NCBI GenBank assembly: GCA_001466705.2
Contig: LATX02000250.1
Span: 1 to 64,000, forward strand
Length of the DNA: 64,000 bases
Source: Moniliophthora roreri
Lineage: Eukaryota; Basidiomycota; Agaricomycetes; Agaricales; Marasmiaceae
Direction of reading: 5' to 3'
Both the position numbers and the translations under genes were made by a program. Below, one piece after another: positions 23,815 through 36,885 of this stretch (its first letter is position 1; every line of letters begins with the position of its first letter). Below the pieces are notes generated by a model that saw nothing but the letters and a program-made list of their open reading frames with translations, did no database searches and was not told where the DNA came from.

Positions 23815-26800
23815 ATGCCATCACACGAACTCTTCGACGATGTTTGCGATGGCAAAACCAAGCTGAACCACAGGAACGTATTCCCCTTTCTCGAATCACT
23901 ATGCTCACATCCCAATCCAGTGCCTATTCTTTTGGAGAGCCCATCTGGGCTTAGTGCGTTCAAACGAGCCATGATGACAGACTTTGGCTCATCTTTCTAT
24001 AATGGGCTGTGTTGTCGCGTTCTCTCGAAGTTATCGCAATCGAAGGACTTGGAAGAGGATGTGCGTCGGGTATTAGCTGCATTAGCCGATCCGCCACTCT
24101 TCTATGTCTCATTGTTCACCTCGATCACGGAAGATTATCTGGCGGAGGAGACGCAGAAATGGTTTGGGTGGTTGCTACTTCAACACGTTTTGCAGCCAGA
24201 TTCAACATCTTCGCCCTGGTCGTCGCTTCTCAAAGTGTACAAAGACACACCAGCTGTTGAAGCGCTCCTTCGTTCACCACGAAAGGATATACGAGAGATC
24301 GGGGAGAAGATCATTGCTCTCGTTCCAGGCCGGACTGGGGAGCAGGAGGATGAGGAGAAGGCTGGGCCAGGAGGTCGTCATGACAATGATTTCGAGGATT
24401 TTCGAACAATATTCAATATGCCTACCCCAGCAGAAGTCATGTCCAAAGCGAAACCTTATCTCCTCCCAAGCTCGGCGTTTGAGAAAGAGGAAGATCCTGC
24501 TAAACGCTGTGCCGTCTATCTGGAGACACAATATCGGCTTTTGCGGGAGGCAATGGTGGTCAGAGAGCTGAGGGAGGAAGTTCAACACCTGCTTGAGGGT
24601 GAAGGGAAGGATGAGAAGGAATCGGTCATACCTAACGTGGAATTCGTGGGCATCGAGACCAGTGTACCAAGCCTCTCGGGATATTGGGGTTGGAAGTTCA
24701 AGTGCCCTGAAGATTTCGATCTGACGTTCGGTCGGACAGCTTACACCCCTCCGATCCCGAAGCTACCCGGATGGAGGTCTTGGGATTTGGTGTTGCTGAT
24801 GGAAGGGGATGAAATTCTGGCCTTTTGTGACTTTGCGAGGGACGAGGATGCACTCGGACAGACACCACCAGTTCTTGTGCTGAAACCGTATGGCGATGAA
24901 GCTATCATCTCAAACGCACTCGTCAGACTCAGGAATGGGTCTCCAAAGCGCCTTTTGAGGACGGGCGAGGCCTATTGGGACGAGATGGAGCCGATTAAGA
25001 AGATTCAAACCATGAGGTCGCTCCCTTTCACTGAGGAGATACTTCTACTCTCTACCACTCCACTCGAACCAGAACACCTCCCCGCGGATGTTCTTCGAGC
25101 TTTGGAGGTGAATGACAAATGTAACATCGGCCAGCTCCTACAAACCGACGGAGGTCGGCGTACTGTCATCCTGAACGAGGACCAAGCAAATGCGTTAACT
25201 GCTGCTCTTCAAGAGAGAGTTTGCTTGATCCAGGGAATGCCTGGTGAGTTTCATACCGTTATATAAAACTACCCACGATAACTTCACTTACAGATATTAT
25301 CAGGTACCGGAAAGACCTTATTAGCAGCTCTGTTGGCTGCAATTCTTTTCCAGCACACACCGCAAACTATCATGGTCTGTTGTTCCGCGGAACACGTACT
25401 CGACAGGGTATTGCAAGAAATCCACCGATCTATTCCTTCTCTTCACACCGTGACACTACTAGACTATGACAGCCCGCAAACCGCCTCTACCTTGAACTCC
25501 TTACGCATCGAAAATCAGGCAGTCAATTCTCAAGCGCCTACCTATATGTCGGAAGGTATGGACGCCATGACGGAAGCTCTTTCAGGAGAGCTCAAAACAG
25601 CATTCGACAAGTTAATGGAGACATCGCAAGATCGAGACCATATCTTGCGATACCTGGCTTCTAATCATCCTACGTACCATGCGGCTTTCAGCGCACCCAA
25701 CGGAGAAGATGGCAGTACATCGCTTTTCGACAGATGGACCGATGGACAGGACGCCCCGGAAGCTGGAACGGCTCAAGCCGTTCCCGCCATATGGAGTCTG
25801 CCGGTATCGGAACGTGAGACACTTCTTAAACAATGGCGGACATTGATATTGGAAGAGGCCACATCTCGGTTCGCAAATGTTGGCGAGCAGCTCGATTCCA
25901 CTCGGAATCTCATAAGACTCTCGGAGCGTCCGGGGTTAGCGGATGTGTTGCGGTCCAAACGATTGATTGGATGCACGTATAATGGCCTTCAGACCCGCTT
26001 GTACGCTCTACGGGAAGCTGGGAAGTTCCCTGATGTCTTGATCTTCGCTGATGCAGACCGCGTGTCGATGGATTTCACGTTGGCGGCTCTAGGCCCAGAG
26101 ACGAAACATCTTATTATGATTGGATCGATTCCGTGAGTACAACTCTGACTTCCACCGTTATACAATGTCGCCTGATTCGACTATGATAGAACGAGACGTC
26201 CAACGGTCGGTGACCGAAATCTACGTGCTGGTTCCAAAGAAGGATACGAGGTGGATGTTTCCTTGTTCGAGCGCTTACTGAAAAACGGATATCCATATCA
26301 TACTCTGTACACGCAACACTCTGCCGGTCGGGATCCAGTGGCGATTGGTTTAGCTCAGAACATCGCTAGCCCTGCTACTCCGGGCCGTCCCCTTCCTGCC
26401 AATAACTATGGAGGATGGGGTACCTGGGGCGCCCCAACACCTCCAGTAGCCTTGCCCGGGACAAGAGCAGTAAGGGACGTTTTCGGCGGCGATTCACGCT
26501 CCAGTCGTTCACCCACTAGCACTCGCCCCCCTTCGCCTTCGAAATTACCACCAATCCTGCTTAGTAGAAAAGCTGGGGCCGCCGAAACAGAGTGGAATAG
26601 ACGTAAGGCAGATCTCGGAGCTAGCAATATCCATGTCGATGCAATCATGGAGATGACTGGAATAGAGGAAGTGAAGCAACAAATTCTCGATATTATGGAC
26701 GTTCTGGAAACAATGAAACAGCAACAATGCTCCATGGAAGGTTTCACATTGAACGCTGCCTTGTTCGGGAATTCAGGAACTGGTAAGGGCTTCGCGAGTA

Positions 26801-29492
26801 CTGGCGATTATTCGACCTGACCTCTTTTGCAGAGATGTCCGTATTCGCCGGTCATTACACCCGTTTCCTCAAGTCAATGAATATGCTGGCCGCAGATAAA
26901 TACCACGAAGTCGCACCTGCACAAGCGGATGACTTTCGGCGGCAAGCTTTGGAGATTCAGCACGGTGGTGCTATCCATGTGACCGATGCCGATATGCCAG
27001 GAATGTACGGGGTCATGTCTTGGCTGAATAACCGCAACACGGTGGGCAGTGTTACTGCCAGCTCTCTAGCAGAAATGATGCGTGCTGGAGCCGGGAAGCA
27101 AGCGTTCATATTTTCCGGTCCTGAGCCCACGTTCTGGGCGTTCTTGAATGACAATCCGGCTCTTCGGGATGCGTTACCTCAGAAATTCTTCTTTGCAGAT
27201 TATACGAGGGAGGATTTGACTACTATTATGGAGAAACGTCTGCAGGAAACCGAGATGGTCGTTGAAGGGGGCGTTGAAGGAGAATATGTTCAACTAGCAC
27301 TGAAGCGGCTTATTTCACGCCACAGCGCTGGGTCCTTTGAGAATGCACGTACCTTGGAGGCTTTCTTGCGGGATGTTATAAGCCGCCAGAGACAACGTCT
27401 GGCAAAGAAGCAGAAGAGCGACGGGAACGTGGATTATCGCTTAATCACAAAAGAGGATCTCCTTGATCTCTCTGGCTCGGCTGGACTCGAAGATGCACTT
27501 AAGGAACTAGATTCCTTGATAGGCTTGCGGGCGGTGAAACAAACTGTCCATAATCTTGTCAAACTAGCGCGGGTGAACGAACAACGCGAAATGCAAGGGA
27601 AGAGGCCCGTCGAAATTATGCTCAACCGAGTTTTTCTGGGCCCGTCGGGAACTGGAAAAACGACTGTGGTCAAGGCCTACGCAAAGATTTTGAAACAGCT
27701 AGGATACCTTAGTAACGGAGAAGGTGAGGCTCCCGTCATATGCACGTAGATGTGATCTGACCGGTCCTTTAGTGATAATGAAGCATGCAAACGACTTTAT
27801 TGGACAGGTCATAGGCCAGTCGGAAGCCCTCACCAAAGATATCGTTGCAAAAGCCGCAGGCAAGGTACTGATTATCGATGAAGTATGTGATATACAGAGA
27901 CCTCCATTTTTTTTTAGCAATTGACAAATTTTTAGGCGCATATTCTAAATCCTGAGGAAAGCGTCGGCTGTTTTAAGCAAGCCGTAATTGACACATTGGT
28001 ATCTTGTGTTCAAAATACGCCTGGCGGAGACCAGTGCATTGTATTGATCGGCTATGAAGACGAGATGCTTGACATGCTTCAGGTGAGGCAATCATTACTA
28101 TAATCGCTATTCCTTCCTCTTCTTACAAAGGGAACAGAATGCGAACCCCGGCCTGGCGCGTCGCTTCAGAGTTGGAGATGCATTCCACTTTGAGAGTTTT
28201 ACGCAAGAAGAACTCATGCAAATATTCGAAGCAAAGCTTTCTGAGGACCAATTATCAGCTACTCCTGCTGCGAAAGCTGTGGTTACCGAAATTCTTGAGC
28301 GCGCACGCCACCGTCCAACCTTTGGAAACGCAGGTGAGGTCGAGAACCTTATTGCGTCTGCCAAGGAGAGATTCTACGAACGCTTTGATCAAAGCTGTCT
28401 CCCTGATGACGTCGTCTTCGAACCTCAGGACTTTGATCCTGATTATGGACGTAGTTCAAAGGCTTCAGAGAGGCTGACCAATCTGTTTGCGGATATGGTC
28501 GGATGCCAGGACATCATGGCGAAGCTCAATGACTACCAAAAGATCAGCCATACCATGAGAATCTGCGGCAAGGACGCCAGAAAGGTGATCCCGATGAATT
28601 TTGTATTCAAGGGGCCCCCAGGTGAGCCGCAAATACAAGTTCCCCCAATGACGTGTAGGCTCCTGACTTCAGATGGTGAACAGGAACTGGCAAGACTTCA
28701 GTTGCACGAAAAATGGGTCACGTTTTCTACGACATGGGTTTTCTCTCATCGCCAGAAGTCATCGAGTGTTCAGCCTCGGACATGGTCGGCAAGTATATTG
28801 GCCATACGGGGCCCAAGACGCGAGAGCTGTTCACAAAAGCCCTCGGGAAGGTCCTATTCATCGATGAAGCATATCGACTCGGACATGGGAGCTTCTCCGA
28901 GGAAGCTATCGGCGAACTGGTTACCCTTCTTACGTTGAAAACGTATCAGGGTAAAATGGTGGTTATCTTGGCGGGATACGACCAAGATATGGATCTCCTA
29001 CTGTCTTGCAATCGTGGCCTTTCGAGTCGCTTCCCAGAGGAGATCGTATTCAAGAAGACTGATGCCGATTCTTGTTTAGAAATCCTAAAACAAGAACTCA
29101 CAAAACACGGCGTTACATTACTATGCCTTTCAGACAAACGATCCAAAGGATATCGAAATCTGGCATATGTCATAAAGAGGATGTCGGGTACCCGTTCCTG
29201 GGGAAACGCACGGGATATGGTCAGTCTCTCCGTTCATCTGGTTCGAGAGGCACATAAGCAGCCGCCAGATCCTCATTCGAAAACGTTTGAGGTATCTCAG
29301 AAGGTTGCTTTAAAGTATCTGATGACGATGCGTGAGGAGCAGCGAAATCGCGCTGCAACCTGGAACGCGGCTCAGGGCGGGTGGCTCACGATGCTCCAAC
29401 AGATGAGTATACAGACCCTATTCACAGTCTTATATACGCTCGTCAACCTTTACACGACTGGTTTGTTATCGCGCGGCGGTATTCTCTGGTAA
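23815..29492 (+). CDS. Helicase-like/CbbX-type multi-AAA protein, copy 1
   Basis: Exons 23815-25243, 25304-26132, 26190-26782, 26833-27723, 27773-27882, 27936-28082, 28138-28621 and 28684-29492 give 1,763 residues. The first ~650 residues look like the front of a ZNFX1/NFX1-type SF1 helicase: RHDNDFEDFRTIFNMPTPAE and YLETQYRLLREAMVV, Walker A QGMPGTGKT (near 475), a motif II-like VLIFADAD, then TKHLIMIG and EVDVSLFERLLKNGYPYHTL. The helicase breaks off at TQHSA, where QHRM is usual. After a Pro/Ser linker come three CbbX-type AAA modules: AAA1 (near 950) lacks its Walker A lysine; AAA2 has FLGPSGTGKTT and LIIDEAH with NPGLARRF; AAA3 has FKGPPGTGKTS and LFIDEAYRLGHG with NRGLSSRF. The ending LLSRGGILW is hydrophobic. 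Motif II has Ala where copy 2 has Asp. Probable ATP-driven remodeller; substrate unknown. Confidence 0.8.
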
Positions 29493-31048
29493 TCCGAGTC
29501 ATATAGATTTTTGTACCACCCCAGACTCCTAGATCCTGTATTATGATTGCTGAACCTGAAGATGTGTACTGGTATATTTCAATCTATTCGAACGGGGGTG
29601 TGACCTTTGACCTAGGTGTTCGAACTTGATAGGGCTTGTTCCTAGGGGCATTTACCAATTTGAACTCTGCATATCGGAATCCTGTGCAGGTGTTCATAGC
29701 TTCATATTCAGAAAGTGTGTTATATTTCATTGAGTACTATTACAATGCATTGCGCCTGAGGCAGCTCAAGTAAACCCAACAAACATTTACAAGGGTAGAT
29801 CCAAAGTACCCGGTGTTGATGATGACGCGAGTCTTGCCTTTGAAACATGACCATGGCCTCCATAGAAAAGGAAACATATTTCGCGGAACCATCTACTTTG
29901 AACGATGCTCTAGAGTCCCATGGATGGACGAAAGTGGACGAGTCCAATCCAAAATACGTCTTCTGGAACAAGTAACCCCTAAAAACTGGATAGACAAAAG
30001 TGCTGAGTATAACTTCGTCCTTGACAATTCTCTTAACCCTCTGCAACGCTATCTCAAATGTGTACTAATTCTTTAATATCTCCGATGACATGAAGGCTAC
30101 AGGCGCATGAGACAAGGGTTTATAGAAGTCGCGGGGGCCGCCGCCGCGATTGCAATAGACACGCTCATCATCTAATAGTGTATAATACATACTATACAAG
30201 TTATTTTGAGGCAAATTAACGTTAATCCGTCGGGTTCTGCCTCGTCGATATGCCCAGTCGACAGTTATCGAAGGTGCGACGCTACCTTTCAGCGCGGAGC
30301 AGCGAACAAAAGTACCTAGTGAAGATCCTCATCGATGAGAAAACGGCCTACCCCCAGTATTTTTTGAGATCTGCGTAGAAGATCCATCGATAGATTTGGG
30401 CGCGAAGGATTTTGATAACTCCGACGATCCTTTATCCAGTTTCCCGCCCCCACCCCCAACACCGAAAACCCTCTGCCCTGACCCCAGCAGCCCTTTGCGC
30501 ATTGCCTAGCCGCAATCCTTTGTACTCCTCTCAAAGCCCCCAGCTCCTAGTACTGTAGCGAGTTGTCGACTTGGGATTTTCAGATGGTGGTTAAGAAGAA
30601 AGAATGGAGCGCGGGAAAAGCTTTTTTCTCCTTCTCTTTTTCTTGAAGAAAAGAAAAAGATTTGGGGAAGAGGGCACGAACCATTTAACGAGCATCTTTG
30701 GCAATGTAATTTATTCTCCGGGACCGGTGCTATGAATGGTTGAAGGGTTCACATGTAGTGCGAGCCAATTCATATTGATATGCAGCGTGGACGACGCGTG
30801 TACATGAGCGCGGGCGCTTACGTTGAGTACAAACTGACTCATTGACATCCATCATGCAAATCAACATTCAACTTGGCCAACTGTCATCCTCATGTATCAA
30901 TCTCAATTTGATGGCGGGTTCCACAATTAGTACTGGGATGTTAGATTGGACAACCGACGCTGTTATAGTAAGCGAAATTCATGGTCGATTAGCGCCTACT
31001 TATAATACAGCAACCACAGTAGGCCAAAGATAACCTTTCCACCCGCCC
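29493..31048. other. Space between the two AAA genes, with duplicated promoter
   Basis: No gene was recognised in 29493-30700; frames such as 29813-30076 and 30316-30534 have no family signature. The right part (about 30710-31048) matches the upstream DNA of copy 1, including the 26 identical bases at 30797-30822, a common CAACATTCAACTT word and a CTTATAAT box at about 31000, 49 bases before the ATG of copy 2. Confidence 0.55.
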
Positions 31049-34000
31049 ATGTCACCGCACAAGCTGTTCGACGATATTTGCCATGGAAGAACCAAACTAG
31101 ATCACGATAATACTTTATCCTTTCTCGAATCGCTATGTTCACACCCGAATCCAGTCCCAATTCTTTTGGAAAGCTCATCTGGGCTTAGTGCGTTTAAACG
31201 AGCCATGACGACGGACTATACAGCATTTTTCTATAACGGGCTATGTTGTCGCGTTCTCTCAGTATTTTCGCAATTGGACAAGTGCTTGGAGGACGATGTG
31301 CGTCGTGTATTAGCTGCACTGGCAGAAACACCACTCTTCTATGTCTCATTGTTCACCTCGATCACGGAAGATTACCTGACAGAGGAGACGAAGAAATGGT
31401 TTGCGTGGCTGATACTTCAGCATGTTTCGCAGCCTGAATCGTTGTCCTCTCGGTGGTCGCCACTCCTCAAAGTGTACAAGGATACACCCGCCGTTGAGGT
31501 GCTCCTTCGTTCACCACAACAGGATGTACGGGAGGTTGCAGAGAAGATCGTTGTGGTCGCTCCGAAGAGGAACGAGGAGGAAGACGGAGAGAGAACTGGA
31601 CCCGGAGGTCGACATGACAATGATTTCGAGGATTTTCGGGCAATATCCATTTTTCCTACCCCAGCAGAAATCATGTCCAAAGCCAAGTCGCATCTTATAC
31701 CCAGCTCGGCGTTCGAAAAGGAGGAGGAGGATCCTATCAAGCGTCGAGAGATCTATTTGGAGACCCAATTTCGTCTTTCACGGGAGGAAATGGTAGTAGA
31801 GCTGAGGGAGGACGCGAGGGATTTGATCGAGGGCGAAGCAAAGAATGGGATGGAATCGATTATCCCAAATATCGAACTTGTGGGTATAGAGACTGATGGA
31901 ACGAGCCTTGCTGGGTATTGGAGCTGGAAGTTCAAATGTCCGGCGGATTTTGATTTGTCATTCGGACGGTTGACTTACACCCCTCCAATCCCGAAGCTAC
32001 CCGGGTGGAAGGATTGGGATTTAGTGTTACTGATGGAGGGCAATGAAATTTTGGCCGTTTGTAACTTTGGAAGGGACGACAACGCGCTCGAACAAACCCC
32101 GCCTGTTTTCATGCTTAGGCCCTATGGCAACGAAGCAGTCGTCTCAAACGCCCTTCTCAGACTCAAGAACACGGAGCCAAAACGCGTTCTCAAGCTCAAT
32201 GGCAACTACTGGGATCGGATAGGACTGTTGAAGAGGATTCAGACTATGACGTCACTTCCTTTCATCGAGATCCTCTCGCGAACAACCATCCGCCGCGAAG
32301 TGGAGCATCTTCCGTCAGACGTTCTCCGGGCTTTTGAGGTGAATGAGAAATGTGATATCGGACAACTCCTGCGCTTTACTGGCGGTCGGCGCAATCTCGT
32401 CTTGAGCGAGGACCAAGCGAGTGCTTTGTCTGCCGCATTGCGAGAGAGGGTATGCTTGGTTCAGGGAATGCCAGGTGAGTCTCTCGATATCGTATGAAGT
32501 TGGCTACGAGTTCTCAGCTCGCGGTTTGACCAGGTACCGGAAAGACCTTGCTAGCAGCTCTTTTAGCCGGGATTCTATTCCAGCATACATCTCATACCAT
32601 CATGGTCTGTTGCTCCACGGAATCTGGGCTCAATTCATTATTACAAGAAGTCTTCCAAATGATCTCTGCCTTGCATGTCATCACCTTATTGGAGCGCCCA
32701 AGTTTGCAACTCCCCCCAATCACGAACCCCGGCCTACGTCTCGATTACCAACCAGTCCCCCAGAATCCTATTGATTCGTCCATGAAAGCCATCTTAGATG
32801 CGCTTTCGGCAGACCTTACCGCGACGTTTACGAGAATCACGGATTCACGGCCAGCGAGAGAGGATATCATACGATACCTAGCTGCCAATCATCCTGACTA
32901 TCATACAGCCTTCAGTGCGCCGGACGGCACAAATGGAAGCTCATCTCTTCTGCATAGGTGGATTGATGGTCAGGATGCTCCTGATGCTGAAGATGCCCAG
33001 CTCCTATGGAGTATTCCAGCCTCAGAGCGCCAAACTCTCCTCCGACAGTGGACGACGTCAATTCTAGAGGAAGCAGCGTCTCAGTTCGCCCATGCAGGCA
33101 GGCAAATCAATGTTACCCTTGATATTGCAAGGCGTTCGGGAAACTTGGAGTTTGCAAAAATTCTGCGCTCAAAACGGCTAATTGGCACCACGTACCATGG
33201 TGTTCAAGCCAACCTGCACACTCTACGGGATGCTGGGTTTCCAGATGTTGTGATATTTGATGATGCCGATTATGGTTCGGAGGATTTCATGCTAGCAGCG
33301 ATGGGTCCAGAGACCAAACACCTGATTATGATTGGATCTGCACCGTAAGTACCCCTCTCTACCTATACCACTTTCATTATCCGCTAATCAAAGTCGTATG
33401 ATAGGGTGAGAACTCGAGTAGTCGAGGACTGGAAACTCTGTGCTGGCGCCAAAGAAGGATATGAATTGGACGTCTCCTTATTCGAGCGCTTGATGAGAAA
33501 CGGGTATCCTTATCATAGCCTGTACACGCAGCATTCCAGCCCAGCCAATAGCGCACCAGGTCTTGTAGCTGTAGGGCCTCCGACTCCGGCACCCGCCAAT
33601 ACTTTTGGGGGTTGGGGGACTGCCTGGTCCTCGATATCTCCGGTACCACCGCACAAGATAACACCGGTCAATCAAAGGATAACAGATGATTCTGACTCGA
33701 GTCGCTCGCCTAGTCGTAGTCAATCCCCTTCACCTTTGACGCTACCACTATCTCTCACCAGCAGAAAGGTTGGGGCCGCCGAGAAAGAGTGGAACAGGCG
33801 TAAATCAGAGTTAGGAGCCCACAATGTCCATGTCGACGCGATCATGGATATGATTGGAATTGAGGATGTGAAACAGCAGATTCTGGATATTCTGGATAAT
33901 TTGGAAACAATGAAACGGCAGAAGCGCTCTATGGAAGGCCTCACGTTCAACGCAGCTATGTTCGGGAATCCTGGGCTCGGTGAGAGTTCAATCCTCGAGT

Positions 34001-36691
34001 ACTCAATCCAACCATTTTAATTTTCTCCCTAGGGATCTCCACGTTTGCTGGCCACTACACTCGATTCCTCAAGTCGATCGATATGCTGACGGAGGAAAAA
34101 TACCATGAAATCACCACTGCAGATGCAGACCATTTTCAGCAGCAAGTCTCACAAATCAAGTTCGGTGGCGCAATTCACGTAGTGGATGCTCATTCACCAG
34201 GAAAATATGGATACACGTCCTGGCTGAACAGCTCCAACTCTGTTGGAAGCGTAACTGCCAGTGCGCTAGTAGAGATGATGCGTGCAGGAGCAGGAAAGCA
34301 AGCATTTATATTCTCCGGCCCCGACACGGCATTATGGGGATTCTTGGACGCCAATGCCGTTCTTCGAGACTCGTTACCTCAGAAGTTCTTCTTCACCGAT
34401 TACACGGAAGAGCATTTGACTACTATTTTGGAGGAGCGCCTGCGGGAGACTTTTAAGGAGGTAGAAATGGTCGTTGAGGGGGGTATTGAAGGGCACTATG
34501 TTCAGCCCGCATTGAAACGGTTCCTTGCGCGTCATAGCTACGGGTCGTTTGCGAACGCCCGAAGCTTGGATGTATTCTTGGAGGATGTTTTGCGCCGTCA
34601 GACAAAACGATTGACAAAAGAGCAGAAGGACGGCAGCAATCCCAACTATAATCTCATTACGAAGGAGGACCTCCTTAGCATCGCTGACTCAACTGAACTC
34701 GAGGATGCTCTAAAGGAACTGGATTCGTTGGTAGGCTTGGAGGTGGTAAAACAAACTGTCCGTAACCTCGTCAAGATTGCACAGGTGAATGAGCAGCGGG
34801 AGCTTCAAGGGAAGAAGCCCTTGGAAGTACTCTTGAACCGCATCTTCCTGGGTCCGCCAGGAACAGGAAAGACGACGGTGGCCAAGGTCTATGCAAAGAT
34901 ATTGAAACAGCTAGGATATCTTAGCTATGGAGAAGGTGAGTTAACCACAGCCTCGCTAGTGCCATTCTAACCAAGAATGTAGTAATAACGAAGCACGCAA
35001 CCGACTTCATTGGCCGGTTCATTGGGCAATCAGAAGCAATTACCAAGGAAATAGTAGCAAGCGCTGCTGGAAGTGTACTTATCATTGACGAAGTACGTAG
35101 TATCCAACTGCTTTTTCCACTTGAATCTGACATCCCGTAGGCGCACGTTTTGAACCCGAAGAACGATAATAGCGCAGATTGTTTCAAGGAAGCCGTAATT
35201 GACACACTAATATCTTGTGTGCAGAACACGCCTGGTGAAGATCGATGCATTATCCTTGTGGGCTACGAAGATGAAATGCTCGATATGTTTCAGGTGAGTA
35301 ATCGCCGTTGTAAAACTGCCTCTTCTTAGAAAGGCGACGACAGAACGCAAATCCCGGGCTGGCACGTCGTTTCAGGATCAACGATGCCTTCCGATTCGAA
35401 GACTTTACTCAGGATGAGCTTATGCAGATATTCGAATCGAAGCTTTCTGAGGACCATTCGTCGGCCATTCCAGCCGCAAAAGCAGTAGTTGCCGATATGC
35501 TTGAATGTGCTCGCCACCGCCCGAATTTTGGGAATGGTGGTGAGGTTCAGAACCTCATTGCGACTGCTACAGAAAACTATTATGGGCGTTTTGAACAAGG
35601 TCATTTCCCCGAAGAGATTATTTTCGAACCTCAGGACTTTGATCCTGATTTTGGACGCAGCGCGGAGGCTCCGCAGAGACTGGCTGATCTATTCTCCGAC
35701 ATGGTTGGCTGCGAAGAGATTGTTTCCAAGCTCAGCGACTATCAGAAGATCAGCCATACTATGAGGCTTTGCGGCAAGGATGCCAGGAAAGTAATTCCCA
35801 TGAACTTTGTATTTAAGGGGCCTCCAGGTACGTTTCACATATGAAACCCTCAGTGAAGTCAAGGTTGCTCATATCACACCATAAACAGGTACCGGCAAGA
35901 CTACCGTTGCGCGGAAAATGGGACATGTCTTCTACGACATGGGCTTGCTCTCGTCACCAGAAGTCATCGAATGTTCAGCTTCTGACATGGTCGGCAAATA
36001 TCTTGGCCACACAGGGCCGAAGACACGAGAGCTGTTCACGAGAGCACTGGGAAAGGTGCTATTTATCGATGAGGCATATCGGCTCGGTCATGGGGAATAT
36101 TCTGGAGAAGCAATCGGCGAATTGGTTACCCTTCTCACGTTGAAAACATATCAGGGGAAGATGGTAGTTATATTGGCCGGCTACGACTACGAGATGGATA
36201 GGCTACTATCCTCTAATCGTGGCCTCTCAAGTCGTTTCCCGGAAGAAATAATATTCAAAGATACCGATGCGGATTCATGCCTGACGATTCTCCGACTGGA
36301 ACTTGCAAGACATGGGGTTACGCTGCCGTGCCTTTCTGAGAAGAAGTCCAGAGGATATCGGAGTCTAGCAGATGTTATAAAGAGCATGTCGGGTACTATT
36401 TCTTGGGGAAATGCTCGAGATATGATTAGTCTTTCTGTCCATCTGGTGAGAGAGGCACACAAGGAGCCGCTGGATCCTCGTTCAAAAACATTCGAGGTAC
36501 CCCAGAAGACTGCCTTGAAGTATCTGACGGCAATGCGTGAGGAGCAAAAAGCTCGCGCCTCTCACACAACTCCAAGCTGGGATCCTCAAGAGGTGGTACA
36601 TCTGAGGCGTTCGGGGGTACTCGAGCAATTGAGTATAGCTCGGTGGCGTTCCATCGAGACAGACTCAGGGAGGCGCCGTGGCGATAGATAA
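31049..36691 (+). CDS. Helicase-like/CbbX-type multi-AAA protein, copy 2
   Basis: Tandem paralogue of the previous gene with the same eight-exon structure (31049-32474, 32534-33344, 33405-33979, 34033-34935, 34983-35092, 35141-35293, 35344-35827, 35889-36691), 1,754 residues. The helicase-like front keeps RHDNDFEDFRAISIFPTPAE, YLETQFRLSREEMVV, Walker A QGMPGTGKT and an acidic motif II (VVIFDDADYGSEDF), ending at YTQHSS where the helicase stops. AAA1 reads FGNPGLGIST, with Ile at the lysine position, and HVVDAHSPG instead of a DE Walker B. AAA2 has FLGPPGTGKTTVAK and LIIDEAHVL; AAA3 has FKGPPGTGKTTVAR, LFIDEAYRLGHG and NRGLSSRF. The C-terminus is polar and lacks the hydrophobic end of copy 1. 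CbbX-type AAA rings remodel protein complexes; coupling to an NFX1-like segment hints at RNA-linked work, which is inference only. Confidence 0.85.
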
Positions 36692-36885
36692 CGCTGGTAG
36701 CATACAATCCCACTAGAAATAGAGTTACAGACCTACAATCAAGATGCTGACTTTATACCCTGCGCGATTGACATCAGGTGACGGGTACGCCCAAGGCCAG
36801 CGCCTAATAATCGAGCGGCCAAATCCTTCAACGTCACCACCACAGCCAACGGTGACTTTTGCTAATTTTCTCCCATTATCCCTCT

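Noticed and set aside
24104..24571. Overlapping 155-codon plus frame and 104-codon minus frame inside AAA gene 1
   Set aside because: Out-of-frame shadows of exon 1; the same positions in copy 2 give similar shadows.
32421..32774. Plus frame of 117 codons spanning an intron of AAA gene 2
   Set aside because: It runs through the intron at 32475-32533 in a different frame from the conserved protein.
36859..36885. Upstream start of the 36886 gene
   Set aside because: The upstream codon is TTG; the first ATG in frame is at 36886 and begins the targeting leader.
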